Source of the DNA: Rothia halotolerans
GTDB lineage: Bacteria > Actinomycetota > Actinomycetes > Actinomycetales > Micrococcaceae
DNA: 64,000 bases
NCBI RefSeq assembly: GCF_004136635.1
Contig: NZ_NOIU01000001.1
Span: forward strand, 496,001-560,000
Reading direction: 5' to 3'
Shown here: positions 17,051-25,264 of the stretch, piece after piece
Layout: every line of letters starts with the position of its first letter
Position numbering within the stretch: the first letter of the stretch is position 1
Made by a program: the position numbers and the translations under genes
Notes under the pieces: generated by a model
The model's database searches: none
What the model was told of the DNA's origin: nothing
The model's input: only the letters and a program-made list of their open reading frames with translations

Positions 17051-18471
17051 GCGCGGCGCAGGTTCGCTGGCGCGCCGCGCCCCCGGCCGAGAAGCAGACC
17101 GCCCGCGTGACCGCGGCGTTCCGCGCCGCCTACGGGTACGAGCCCTGGGCCGTCTTCTCCGCGCCCGGCCGGGTGAACCTGCTCGGCGAGCACATCGACT
17201 ACAGCGGCGGGACCGTGCTGCCGCTGGCCCTGCCGCACCGGACGGTCGTGGCGGCGGGCCGGCGGGAGGACGACGTCGTCCGTGCCGTCTCCGCGCAGGA
17301 GCCCGGGGCACCGCGCTCCGTGCGGATCGCCGACGTCGCCCCCGGCGAGGTGGAGGGGTGGCTCGCCTACGTCGCCGGGGTGCCCTGGGCCCTCGAGGCG
17401 GAGGGACTGGGCCCCGTGCCCGGCGCGGACCTCGCCGTGGACTCGGCGGTGCCCCTGGGCGCCGGCCTCTCCTCCTCCGCGGCCCTCGAATGCTCGGCGG
17501 CCCTGGCCTTCGACGCGCTGGCCGCCGAGCCGACCCCGGGACCGGTGCCGGAGGGCCGGCCCTCTCCTCCGGGCTCCCCGGCGGGCAGGCCCGGGATGGA
17601 GACCGCGCCATCGGCCCCGGAGGCCCCCGGGCGCGAGCCGCTGGCCGCGACCGACGCGGGGCGGGCCCGCCTGGCCGCCGCGTGCGTCCGCGCCGAGAAC
17701 GAGATCGCGGGCGCGGGGACCGGCGGCATGGACCAGTCGATCTCCCTGCGGGCCCGCGAGGGCTCGGTGCTCGCGATCGACTGCCGCGACTTCGGCTCGC
17801 GGGCGGTGGACATCGACCTGGCCGGCTCCGGCCTGGCCCTGCTGGTCATCGACACCCGAGCGCCGCACCGGCTCGTGGACGGACAGTACGCGCGACGCCG
17901 TCAGGGCTGCGACGAGGCCGCCCGCACCCTCGGCGTCGAAACCCTGCGGGACGCCCTGGGCCCCCGCCCGGACGCCGCCGACGCCGAGCGGGCGCTGCGG
18001 CGCTGGGACGAGCTGGCGTCGTCGGCGGCATCTGCCGAGTCGCCCTCCGTGCGCTCGCTGATCAGGCACGCCTGGACCGAGATGGTCCGCGTGCAGGAGT
18101 GCGTCGAGCTGTTCGCCGGCTCCGCGGCCGCCGGGCGCTCCGCGTGGGAGGAGCTGGGCGCGCTGCTCGACGCCTCGCACGCCTCGCTGCGGGACGACTA
18201 CCGGGTCTCCTGCCCGGAGCTCGACGTCGCCGCGGACTCCGCCCGAGCGGCCGGCGCGCTCGGGGCGCGGATGACCGGCGGGGGCTTCGGCGGGTCGGCC
18301 ATCGCGCTGGTGGCCGCGGACCGCGCGGAGGAGGTCGCGCGCGGGGTGATCGAGGCCTTCGCCCGAGAAGGGTTCGAGCGGCCGGAGTTCATGCTCGCGG
18401 CGCCGGCCGGACCCGCGCGACGGGAGCCCCTGGCCGGCGGGGCCGAGACGCCTGCCTCGCCGGCGGACTGA
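17047..18471 (+). CDS. galK: Galactokinase with an inserted linker
   Basis: 474 residues, about 80 longer than typical GalK. The GHMP motifs are intact: PGRVNLLGEHIDYSGG (motif 1, near 42-57), PLGAGLSSSAALECSAA (motif 2, ATP loop) and MTGGGFGGSAIAL (motif 3). Most of the extra length is a Pro/Gly/Ala-rich insertion right after motif 2 (about residues 160-205), plus a short tail. It phosphorylates galactose with ATP at C1. GTG start overlaps galT by four bases. The insertion is in the same frame with the same base composition, so it looks like a tolerated loop and not an error. Confidence 0.94.
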   Translation: MSAAQVRWRAAPPAEKQTARVTAAFRAAYGYEPWAVFSAPGRVNLLGEHIDYSGGTVLPLALPHRTVVAAGRREDDVVRAVSAQEPGAPRSVRIADVAPGEVEGWLAYVAGVPWALEAEGLGPVPGADLAVDSAVPLGAGLSSSAALECSAALAFDALAAEPTPGPVPEGRPSPPGSPAGRPGMETAPSAPEAPGREPLAATDAGRARLAAACVRAENEIAGAGTGGMDQSISLRAREGSVLAIDCRDFGSRAVDIDLAGSGLALLVIDTRAPHRLVDGQYARRRQGCDEAARTLGVETLRDALGPRPDAADAERALRRWDELASSAASAESPSVRSLIRHAWTEMVRVQECVELFAGSAAAGRSAWEELGALLDASHASLRDDYRVSCPELDVAADSARAAGALGARMTGGGFGGSAIALVAADRAEEVARGVIEAFAREGFERPEFMLAAPAGPARREPLAGGAETPASPAD

Positions 18472-18539
18472 TCCTGAGATGAGCTGACCCAGGGCGGTCG
18501 GCCTGAGAGGACTGACCCGGGGCCCGGAGCCCTCCGGTC

Positions 18540-19283
18540 TCAGCCGCGCGCGTCGCCTTCCTCCGCCGGGCCCGCGCCCTCTCCGCCCCGCCGCGAGCGG
18601 ACCCTCTTGACCACCCACCACGCGAGGAAGAGCACGACGGCGGCGATCACGACCTTCTGGAAGATGCCCGCGTACCCCTCGACGAGATGCCAGTTCTCCC
18701 CCAGGTAGTAGCCGGCGAGGACGAAGATGGTGTTCCAGAGGGCGCTGCCGAGGGCGGTCAGCAGCGTGAAGGGCAGCAGCGGCATCCTCTCCACGCCCGC
18801 CGGGATGGAGATCAGGCTGCGGAAGATCGGGATCATGCGCCCGAAGAAGATGGCCTTGTACCCGTGACGGTGGAACCAGGCCATCGTCTTGTCCACGTCC
18901 GCGACGTCGACCAGCGGCATGCGGCGCGCGACCTTCCGGATCCGCTCAAGACCGATGGCGCGCCCGATCGCGTAGAGGGCCAGCGCCCCCACCACGGAGC
19001 CGAGGGTCGTGAAGAGCAGCGCCGCCGTCAGGCTGAGCCTGCCCTGGCTGGCGGTGAATCCCGCCAGCGGCAGGATCGCCTCCGAGGGCAGCGGCGGGAA
19101 GAGGTTCTCGAGCGCGATCAGCAGGCCGGCGCCCACGGCGCCCAGGGCCTCCATCACCTCCACGACCCAGCCGGCGACGCCGGTCAGCTCCCCCGGCTCC
19201 TGGGCGACGGGGCGCCCCGCGCCTTCGGCTGCGCTCGGTCCGGCGGGACGGGCCGCCACGGCAGCCAGGGAAGTCATCTGCAT
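18540..19283 (-). CDS. DedA-family membrane protein
   Basis: 247 residues with five or six membrane segments. Diagnostic features are ENLFPPLPSEAILPLAGF in the first membrane-dipping hairpin and FFGRMIPIFRSLISIPAGVERMP in the second, the G-R-x-x-P-x-x-R motif with essential arginines. DedA proteins are proton-dependent transporters linked to recycling of undecaprenyl- or other phospholipids across the membrane. The N-terminal 30 residues are extra. Two close ATGs (19283, 19277) both lack a ribosome site, so the message may be leaderless. Confidence 0.9.
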   Translation of the reverse strand: MQMTSLAAVAARPAGPSAAEGAGRPVAQEPGELTGVAGWVVEVMEALGAVGAGLLIALENLFPPLPSEAILPLAGFTASQGRLSLTAALLFTTLGSVVGALALYAIGRAIGLERIRKVARRMPLVDVADVDKTMAWFHRHGYKAIFFGRMIPIFRSLISIPAGVERMPLLPFTLLTALGSALWNTIFVLAGYYLGENWHLVEGYAGIFQKVVIAAVVLFLAWWVVKRVRSRRGGEGAGPAEEGDARG

Positions 19284-19421
19284 GGATACGAGCGTAGCCG
19301 CAGGCCGGGTCCCCCGGACCCCTCCGGGGCCGATATCCGCCCCGTTCGCCCGGATCCGGGGTGAAATCCGAGCTGACTGGGGGTCTTCGCGCAGAGGATC
19401 CCAAGGATACGTCCAGGGACG

Positions 19422-19438
19422 GTTCCTACAGTAGGAAC
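19422..19438. promoter_or_regulatory. Palindrome GTTCCTACAGTAGGAAC
   Basis: Eight-base arms around a single A, perfectly symmetric, in the 361-bp gap between dedA and the thioesterase. It could be an operator for either divergent gene. No regulator is adjacent. The rest of the gap holds only the hairpin at 19470-19503. Confidence 0.45.
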
Positions 19439-19469
19439 TACCTCATAGGTGCGAGTGATTGATGTGAAC

Positions 19470-19503
19470 GACCCCCGCGGGCCAGACCGGCCCGGCGGGG
19501 GTC
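19470..19503. terminator. Terminator-like hairpin
   Basis: GACCCCCGC plus GGGCC pairs with GGCCC and GCGGGGGTC across a five-base loop, with one bulge. No gene ends here on either strand, so it would end a short transcript or act as an attenuator 30 bp after the palindrome at 19422. Confidence 0.55.
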
Positions 19504-19644
19504 CTTCGCGTTCGGGTCCGCCCTCCCGCCCGCGGGCCGTCGGGGGACTACGGTGAGAGGGTGAGTTCCGCCCCCGGACGTCCCCGGGCTTGCGGGGCAC
19601 CCTCCGATCCGCCGCTCCGATCCACCGCATGAAAGCGAGTCCCG

Positions 19645-20085
19645 ATGCCCGCCTACCCCGGCTTCGTCGCCACCCCCGAGATCCGCTGGTCCGACCAGGA
19701 TCTGATGGGCCACGTCAACAACGCCCGCATCCTGACCCTCACCGAGGACGCCCGGATCCAGTGGATGCTCTCCCTCGCCGAGCGCGCCGAGTCGATCCGT
19801 CCCACGCTGGTGGCCAGGACCGAGATCAACTACCGCGCCCCGGTCCACTACGGCAGCCGGCTGCGGATCGAGCTGGGCATCGGACGGGTGGGCACGACGT
19901 CGTTCTCCATCACCTTCCGGGGCCTGCAGAACGACGTCGTGCTCTTCGACGGCCTCAACGTCATGGTCCTCGTCGACGAGGAGACCGGCGGCACCCGGAA
20001 GCTCACGGACGAGCAGCGGGAGCTGCTGGGCGGCTTCGGCAGCTTCGACCCCGAGCGCCCGACCGAGCTCGCCGGCCGGGCCTAG
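19645..20085 (+). CDS. Acyl-CoA thioesterase, hotdog fold (4HBT family)
   Basis: 146 residues of a single hotdog domain. The start IRWSDQDLMGHVNNARILT contains the 4HBT active-site pattern (Asp in WSDQD, His in GHVNNA), followed by ARTEINYRAPVHYGSRLRI and a typical second half. Such proteins hydrolyse short- or medium-chain acyl-CoA, or housekeeping aromatic CoA esters. It stands alone. A related but distinct paralogue is at 62962-63417. Substrate unknown. Confidence 0.88.
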   Translation: MPAYPGFVATPEIRWSDQDLMGHVNNARILTLTEDARIQWMLSLAERAESIRPTLVARTEINYRAPVHYGSRLRIELGIGRVGTTSFSITFRGLQNDVVLFDGLNVMVLVDEETGGTRKLTDEQRELLGGFGSFDPERPTELAGRA

Positions 20086-20109
20086 CCCGCCTTCCGGCAG
20101 CTGGCATCC

Positions 20110-20137
20110 GCTTCCGGCTTCCGGCTTCCGGCTTCCG
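20110..20137. repeat. Four tandem GCTTCCG heptamers
   Basis: Exact 7-bp repeat, four copies, between the thioesterase stop and the XRE-gene stop. A second heptamer array (CACGCTT) lies at 21018. Confidence 0.8.
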
Positions 20138-20146
20138 AGGTCATCG

Positions 20147-20569
20147 TCACTCTCCGAGCCTGAGCCGGTCGCCGGGACCTTCGTCCCAGCCGTCGCTCGC
20201 CATGCGCCGAGCCGAGGCCTCCCGGGCAGGGATCAGGGTCTCGGCGGCGCGTTGGACCTTCTCGCCCTCGCGCTGGGGGATCCGCCCGCCCCGTGCCTTT
20301 CCCCTCTCGATCATCGCCCGGACCTGCCGGGTGTGGATGGGATGGAGGGCGTGATGGGGCCAGATCGGAGCATCCCGGAGCCGCAGCTCGAGCCCGACGT
20401 GATGCGCCACCGTCAGGACCGTGCCGACGGCGACGCCCGGCCTGCCCTGCTCGACGGCGCGGATCGTCCGCTCGCTGATGCCGGTGACCTCCGCGAGCTC
20501 CTCCTGCGTCAGGTGGTAGACCCGGCGCGCGGACCGGATCGCGAGGCCGAGCTGCCGCAGGAAGCTCAT
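20147..20569 (-). CDS. XRE-family DNA-binding protein (orphan, HipB-like HTH)
   Basis: 140 residues. A Cro/C1-type helix-turn-helix occupies about 8-62 (AIRSARRVYHLTQEELAEVTG, SERTIRAVEQGRPG, VGTVLTVAHHVGLELRL). The remaining 75 residues are basic and helical and match no domain I recognise (HALHPIHTRQVRAMIERGKARGG). HipB proteins have a similar HTH but are followed by hipA; no hipA or other toxin gene lies on either side here. Codon use is like the neighbours but the flanks are unusual: heptamer repeats and several copies of a CCGGAGC-type palindrome upstream. Regulatory role, target unknown. Confidence 0.75.
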   Translation of the reverse strand: MSFLRQLGLAIRSARRVYHLTQEELAEVTGISERTIRAVEQGRPGVAVGTVLTVAHHVGLELRLRDAPIWPHHALHPIHTRQVRAMIERGKARGGRIPQREGEKVQRAAETLIPAREASARRMASDGWDEGPGDRLRLGE

Positions 20570-20810
20570 CGCCGCAGCGCTCCATCGCTTTCCGGAGCGG
20601 AGACCGGGACGATCGGGCGCTGTTCGCGGCCGTCCCGGGCCCGGCCTGTGCCGCCGATGTATGTTCGAGCCCGTCCCGCGCCCTCGACGCTTGCTGACTT
20701 CGGTCCGGGGCCGGGGACGCCCCGGGTTCCGACAAGCGCAGCGGATGCCCTCCTGCCCGCATCTGCCGCAATCCGCACGGCCGCGTCATGACCTCTTCCG
20801 TGTACTAAGC

Positions 20811-20836
20811 CTTTTCGGAGCTTTCGCTCCGGAAAG
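20811..20836. repeat. Hairpin built from the CCGGAGC/GCTCCGG word
   Basis: CTTTTCGGAGC and GCTCCGGAAAG are inverted around TTTC. The same half-site occurs at 20587 and 20920, so this may be one of several binding sites for the XRE protein, or a terminator. Confidence 0.5.
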
Positions 20837-21017
20837 CTGCCCCCGTCGAGGCGTGACTCCTGCGCATCCGACCGCTGGACGAGGCCCCGCCCAGCCACGG
20901 CCTTCGAGATTTTCGGCGTGAAAGCTCCGAAAACCGCTAGTTCCTCACTCATCACATCGTCCCCCGGCTAGTTTTCCGTGCTCTTCCCCGGCGCTCCGCG
21001 CTCCGTAACTCGTGCTC

Positions 21018-21059
21018 CACGCTCCACGCTTCACGCTTCACGCTTCACGCTTCACGCTT
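21018..21059. repeat. Six tandem CACGCTT heptamers
   Basis: Six 7-bp units (the first with one change), followed by CC. Copy number may vary between strains. It lies between the XRE gene and the ltnD stop. Confidence 0.85.
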
Positions 21060-21287
21060 CCATGGTGCGCGAGGCCGCCCGGCAACGCGATGATTCGCCA
21101 AGGATGGGGACGATGCTTCAGGAACCACCGAGACCGAGGAGCTGGTCCAGTCGGGCCGCAGGTCCGGACCGGGTCGGGTAAGCGAGAGCGGCGGAGGCGG
21201 CGGTCGCCGCCCTCGGGATAGGCGGGCCCGGACAGCCCGACCCCGGCCCAGGCCCAGGCCCTCGGACGTGCCCCCACCCGCGGGCGC

Positions 21288-22166
21288 TCAGCGGCGGCGC
21301 AGCAGGTCGAAGACCACCGAGTCGTCCTTGCGGCCCAGGCCCTCGCGGCGGCCGCGCAGGTACAGCTGCTCCGCCGAGGCCGCCAGGGGGACGGGCTGCT
21401 CGGCGAGGCGGGCGGCGTCGGTCACCAGGCCCATGTCCTTGACGAAGATGTTGAGGGCCGAGCGGGCCTCGTCAAACTGCTCGTCCACCATCCGCTGCCC
21501 GCGGTCGCCGAACATGAAGGAGGCGGCGGCGCCGGTGTTGAGCACCTCGTGGCACTGGGCGACGTCGAGCCCCATGGAGTCCGCGAGCGCGAGGGCCTCG
21601 CCGGCCGCCGCGATGTGCACGCCGCACAGCAGCTGGTTGACCACCTTGAAGCGCTGGCCGTCGCCGGGCTGGGGCCCGACCACGGGGGCGTTGGAGGCCA
21701 TCGCGTCCAGCAGGGGGCGGGCCGCGGCGACGTCGTCGTCGGCGCCGGAGACCATCACCAGCAGGTCGCCGGTCCCCGCCCGGGCGACCCCGCCGGAGAC
21801 CGGCGCGTCCACCACGTGCGAGGTGACGGGCAGCAGCCGGGCCGAGGCCTCGTCCATCGCCCGCGGGCCCACCGTGGACATCACCAGCACGGTGCTCTCC
21901 GGGGAGAGCACCTCCGCGATGCCCGCCTCGCCGAACAGCACGGCGTCGAGCTGCGGGCCGGTCGCGACCATGATGACGACGACGTCGACCCCCTCCGCCG
22001 CGGCCCGCGCCGACTCGGCGGAGCCCACCTCGGGGGCGACGGCCTCGAGCGCCTCGCGGGACATGTCGAAGGCGGTCACGCGGTGGCCCGCGCGGGCGGT
22101 CACCAGCGCCATCGGGGCGCCCATCGCGCCCAGGCCGATCCAGCCGACGGAGAGTGTCTTGGTCAT
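21288..22166 (-). CDS. ltnD: L-threonate dehydrogenase-like beta-hydroxyacid dehydrogenase
   Basis: 292 residues. GLGAMGAPMA at 11-20 is the NAD-binding loop, DAPVSGGVARAGTG the substrate loop, Lys174 in FKVVNQLL the catalytic lysine, and NIFVKDMGLV the C-terminal signature of the 3-hydroxyisobutyrate dehydrogenase family. In DUF1537 clusters this family member is LtnD, which oxidises L-threonate at C2 to 2-dehydro-L-erythronate. The next genes on the same strand upstream (OtnK, GntP) support that reading. Other hydroxyacids such as tartronate are possible substrates. Confidence 0.86.
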   Translation of the reverse strand: MTKTLSVGWIGLGAMGAPMALVTARAGHRVTAFDMSREALEAVAPEVGSAESARAAAEGVDVVVIMVATGPQLDAVLFGEAGIAEVLSPESTVLVMSTVGPRAMDEASARLLPVTSHVVDAPVSGGVARAGTGDLLVMVSGADDDVAAARPLLDAMASNAPVVGPQPGDGQRFKVVNQLLCGVHIAAAGEALALADSMGLDVAQCHEVLNTGAAASFMFGDRGQRMVDEQFDEARSALNIFVKDMGLVTDAARLAEQPVPLAASAEQLYLRGRREGLGRKDDSVVFDLLRRR

Positions 22167-22250
22167 GGTGTCTTCCTCCAGGGGTTGAGGTGTGGTGCGG
22201 GCCGGCGGCGGCCGGCGGGCATCGATTCTGTGGGGGGGGGCGGGGCGGGC

Positions 22251-23642
22251 TCAGCGCCCGACGCTGCGAAGCCGGTCCACGACGTCGGCGAGCGCCTGCT
22301 CCCCGCCGACGTTGCCGGGGAACACCACGTACGGGCAGCCGAGGGTCTCCTCGGGGGCGGCGTCGGGCCGGAACAGCGAGATCTGGCCGGGGAAGAACTG
22401 GCCGGCGACCGTGGCCAGCCGGATGCCCAACCCGCGGTGTGCCACCTCGTGGGAGGTGATGCCGCCCTTGGCGACCACCCAGGCCGGCAGCGCGCCCCGG
22501 ACCTCGGCCACCACGCGGACCACCGCGTCGGAGACGCTGCGGGCGATCGCGAGCGACTCGTCCGGGTCGTCGGTGCTGACCCGCTCCCGGCTGGTGTAGA
22601 CCACGCAGTCGTTGCGTCCCAGCTCCTCGCGGATGGCGGCGACGGTCTCCTCGATGTGCGCCTCCCGCGAGGACTCGTCGAGGAGGCGGGCGACGTCGAG
22701 CTCGAACTCGGTCAGCGTGCCCCGCTCCTGGACCGCGCGCAGCTGCCGGGTGGTCAGGCCGACGTGCGAGCCGACCACCACCAGGCCGTGCTCCGCCCGG
22801 GTCCCGGCGCTCGGGGCGGCGTCGGCGCCCGGCGCGCCCTCCGCCGCGCGGATCTCCTCCGCGCCCAGCACGCGGGCGCCCTCCTGCCCGGCGAGGGGCC
22901 GGACGAAGGAGGGGCCGCAGCGGGTCACGAAGACGCGGCCGCGCGCCTCGAGCTCGGTCACGGCGTCGGCCACGACCTCCATGTCCGAGTACTCGCAGGC
23001 GTTCACCACGACCCAGCGCCGCCCCGAGGCCCCGGCCAGGATCTCGGCGACGCGCTCGACGCCGCCCTCCCGGATGTCCTCCAGGGTGACGCTGAGGACC
23101 TCGCCGGCCGGGACCTCGCCGCCGGACTTCTCCTCGAGGAACTCGCGCAGGTCCGAGTGGGAGTAGCCGAACGTGGCGTCCTGGGCGAAGTCGGTCTCCT
23201 CGACGCGCAGCTCCTCCCCCTGGACCACGGCGTAGTGCACGTCCTCGCGGGTGTAGCGGCCGGCCTCGATCATGGCCGGGCAGAACAGGAAGGCGTCCAC
23301 GGGGCGGCCGGCACCCTCCAGGACGTCGGCGATCGCGTTCGGCTCGGCGATCACGTGCCCGCGCAGCGTCGAGTCCGAGCGGGAGACGACGTGCAGACCC
23401 TCCGGCGCGGCGCCCTCGGCCCCTCCCAGCATGCCCTCGACGATGCGGCGGTTGGCGGCGACGGCCTGGTCCTCCCCGAGCGCCCGGGTGTTGGTCAGCA
23501 CGAAGCAGGTGCTCCCCGGCTCGGCGAGGGTCCTCCGGAGGAGCTCGGCGTCCTCCTCGAAGGCCACCGAGACGTCGTGAACGCACTGGGAGCCGGTGGG
23601 GTCGTCGTCGAGGACCAGGAGGCGGCGGGGGGAGCGGAGCAT
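22251..23642 (-). CDS. otnK: DUF1537 four-carbon acid-sugar kinase (OtnK-like)
   Basis: 463 residues with the two-domain DUF1537 layout. The N-terminal substrate domain begins LLVLDDDPTGSQCVHD (Asp12-Gly17 hallmark) and continues with LTNTRAL and SRSDSTLRGH; the C-terminal nucleotide domain has VVVGSHVGLTTRQL, AKGGITSHEVA and VVFPGNVGG. This family phosphorylates 3-oxo-tetronates (OtnK) or D-threonate (DtnK) at C4. With LtnD and DenD in the same locus the oxo-tetronate role is favoured. There is an Ala-rich insertion near residues 270-290. It is the only visible candidate to supply substrate for the PdxA2-like enzyme at 7 kb. Confidence 0.88.
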   Translation of the reverse strand: MLRSPRRLLVLDDDPTGSQCVHDVSVAFEEDAELLRRTLAEPGSTCFVLTNTRALGEDQAVAANRRIVEGMLGGAEGAAPEGLHVVSRSDSTLRGHVIAEPNAIADVLEGAGRPVDAFLFCPAMIEAGRYTREDVHYAVVQGEELRVEETDFAQDATFGYSHSDLREFLEEKSGGEVPAGEVLSVTLEDIREGGVERVAEILAGASGRRWVVVNACEYSDMEVVADAVTELEARGRVFVTRCGPSFVRPLAGQEGARVLGAEEIRAAEGAPGADAAPSAGTRAEHGLVVVGSHVGLTTRQLRAVQERGTLTEFELDVARLLDESSREAHIEETVAAIREELGRNDCVVYTSRERVSTDDPDESLAIARSVSDAVVRVVAEVRGALPAWVVAKGGITSHEVAHRGLGIRLATVAGQFFPGQISLFRPDAAPEETLGCPYVVFPGNVGGEQALADVVDRLRSVGR

Positions 23643-23689
23643 GGGAGGGCCTTTCTGCGGAAGCGGGGCGGGGCGGCGGGCGGGGAGGG

Positions 23690-25126
23690 TCAGGCGGCGA
23701 GGGCCACGAGCGGCCAGAGGGCGCACACGACGACGAAGCCCACCAGGGAGGTCGAGGTCGTGAGGACGGTGTACGACTTCAGGGCCGTCGCGGTGCCGAC
23801 CTGGAAGTATCGGCTCCAGACCCAGAACAGCGAGTCGTTGACGTGGGACAGCGCCATCGATCCGATGCCGATCGTGATCGTGACCAGCGCGATCTGCAGC
23901 GGGGCCAGCCCCGTCTGCGCGGCGAGCGGGGCGATGAGCGGGGCGGCGGTCAGCACCGCGACCGTGGCCGAGCCCTGGGCCGCGCGGATCAGCGCCGCCA
24001 TGAGGTAGGCCAGGACCACGATCGGCAGCCCGGAGCCCGCCAGGACGTCCGCGACGGCGCCGGCCACGCCGGTCTCGGAGAGCACGTGGCCGAAGGTCCC
24101 GCCCGCGCCGGTGATGAGGATGACCGCGGCGATCGGGGGCAGGGAGGAGTTGATGATCTCCTCGGCCTTGCCCAGGCCCCAGCCGCGGCGGTAGCCCAGG
24201 AGGACGAGGGCCAGAACCACGCCGATCAGCAGGGCCATGGGGGACGCGCCCACCAGCGCGAAGAAGTTGCGGACGGCGTCGCCCTCCGGGAGCACCAGGG
24301 CGGTGATCGTCTGGGCCATGATCAGCACCAGGGGCGTGAGGATCATGGCCAGGACGAGGCCCACGCTCGGCGGGTTCTCCACGATCGGCGAGGAGTGTGT
24401 GGCGGCAGGCTGCCCTTCTCGGTCCTCCCCGGAGGAGCCCTTCCGGTCCTCGGCCTCCGCGGAGGCTCCGCCGGCGGCCGTCCCCGCGGCCTGGAACTCG
24501 GGGACCCGGGAGAACACGCGCTTCTGCACGAACCCGCTGGCCACCTGCGAGAAGAGCCACATCAGGACCGCCGGGACCAGCCCGAGCAGGAGGACCATCC
24601 CGACGTCGGCGCCCATGACCTCCGCGCCTCCGACGATGCCGGGGTGCGGCGGGAGGATCACGTGGACGGTCAGCAGGGCCATGACCGTGGGGAGGGCGTA
24701 GGTCAGCATGTTGCCGCCGAGCCGCCGCGCCACGGACATCACGATGGGGATCAGCACGATCAGCGCGACGTCGACGAACACGGGGATGCCGAACAGGAAG
24801 CTCGCGACGCCGAGCGCCCAGGGCGCGCGCCGCGGGCCGAAGACCTCGAGCATCTTCTTGGCCAGCACGTCGGCGCCGCCGGACATCTCGATGATGCGGC
24901 CGAGCATCGCCCCCAGCGTGACGATCAGCGCGACCGAGCCGAGGGTGCTGCCCATCCCCTCGGTCAGGACCGGTACGACCTCCTCGAGCGGGATCCCGGC
25001 CACCAGGGCGAGTCCCACGGAGACGATGAGCAGGGCCAGGAAGGGATGCGCCCTGGCTTTGATGATCAGGGCCAGGATGGCGGCGACGGCGGCCAAGCCG
25101 AGCAGCACCAGGGTGGTAGTGGTCAT
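23690..25126 (-). CDS. gntP: GntP-family acid-sugar:H+ symporter
   Basis: 478 residues with 12-14 hydrophobic segments. The family is shown by FLALLIVSVGLALVAGIP near the start, GAMLGRIIEMSGGADVLA, the FGIPVFVDVALIVLIPI stretch, VHVILPPHPGIVG and, at the end, ALSHVNDSLFWVWSRYF, all classical GntP/GntT signatures. It imports gluconate-like acids; in this operon the likely substrates are threonate and erythronate. A charged loop (about 215-255) sits mid-protein. Start ATG with GAGGA upstream. Co-oriented with otnK (47 bp apart) and ltnD. Confidence 0.92.
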   Translation of the reverse strand: MTTTTLVLLGLAAVAAILALIIKARAHPFLALLIVSVGLALVAGIPLEEVVPVLTEGMGSTLGSVALIVTLGAMLGRIIEMSGGADVLAKKMLEVFGPRRAPWALGVASFLFGIPVFVDVALIVLIPIVMSVARRLGGNMLTYALPTVMALLTVHVILPPHPGIVGGAEVMGADVGMVLLLGLVPAVLMWLFSQVASGFVQKRVFSRVPEFQAAGTAAGGASAEAEDRKGSSGEDREGQPAATHSSPIVENPPSVGLVLAMILTPLVLIMAQTITALVLPEGDAVRNFFALVGASPMALLIGVVLALVLLGYRRGWGLGKAEEIINSSLPPIAAVILITGAGGTFGHVLSETGVAGAVADVLAGSGLPIVVLAYLMAALIRAAQGSATVAVLTAAPLIAPLAAQTGLAPLQIALVTITIGIGSMALSHVNDSLFWVWSRYFQVGTATALKSYTVLTTSTSLVGFVVVCALWPLVALAA

Positions 25127-25176
25127 GGGAAATCCTCGTTGATTTCGGCCGGAGTGCGACGCGGAGGTCGCACCTG

Positions 25177-25188
25177 TCAGATATCTGA
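25177..25188. promoter_or_regulatory. Palindrome TCAGATATCTGA in divergent gntP/gntR promoter
   Basis: Perfect 12-bp palindrome in the 138-bp divergent region, 50 bp from the gntP start. Candidate operator for the GntR protein encoded next to it. Confidence 0.5.
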
Positions 25189-25204
25189 TAAGTGTATTGC
25201 TAAT

Positions 25205-25226
25205 CTGGTGTGTGTCAATGCACACA
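25205..25226. promoter_or_regulatory. Imperfect palindrome GTGTG-TCAATG-CACAC
   Basis: Inverted five-base arms (GTGTG and CACAC) about 40 bp ahead of the GntR start. TGGT and CACA flanks resemble FadR-subfamily operators. Second candidate site for the local regulator. Confidence 0.4.
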
Positions 25227-25264
25227 GGTGCGCGATGCGGCGCACGGTCCGGCGAGGAGTCCCC

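Larger units (their letters stand above)
20570..21287. other. 718-bp region without a recognisable gene
   Basis: No frame here has a convincing start, ribosome site or domain. It is less GC-rich than its surroundings and holds: GCTTTCCGGAGC at 20587-20598, a hairpin at 20811-20836 built from the same word, GAAAGCTCCGAAAA at 20920-20933, an inverted pair of CTAG-containing segments (20927-20944 and 20964-20980), and a heptamer array at 21018. It may be the regulatory zone of the XRE gene or the decayed edge of a mobile element. Confidence 0.5.

Noticed and set aside
20147-20569. HipBA toxin-antitoxin module
   Set aside because: The HTH protein is HipB-like, but there is no hipA-like frame on either side.
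20566-20955. 129-residue open frame upstream of the XRE gene, considered as a toxin or HipA fragment
   Set aside because: No ribosome site, no domain, and it runs through repeats; I could not match it to HipA or any toxin.
20110-21059. CRISPR array
   Set aside because: The repeats are contiguous heptamers without spacers.
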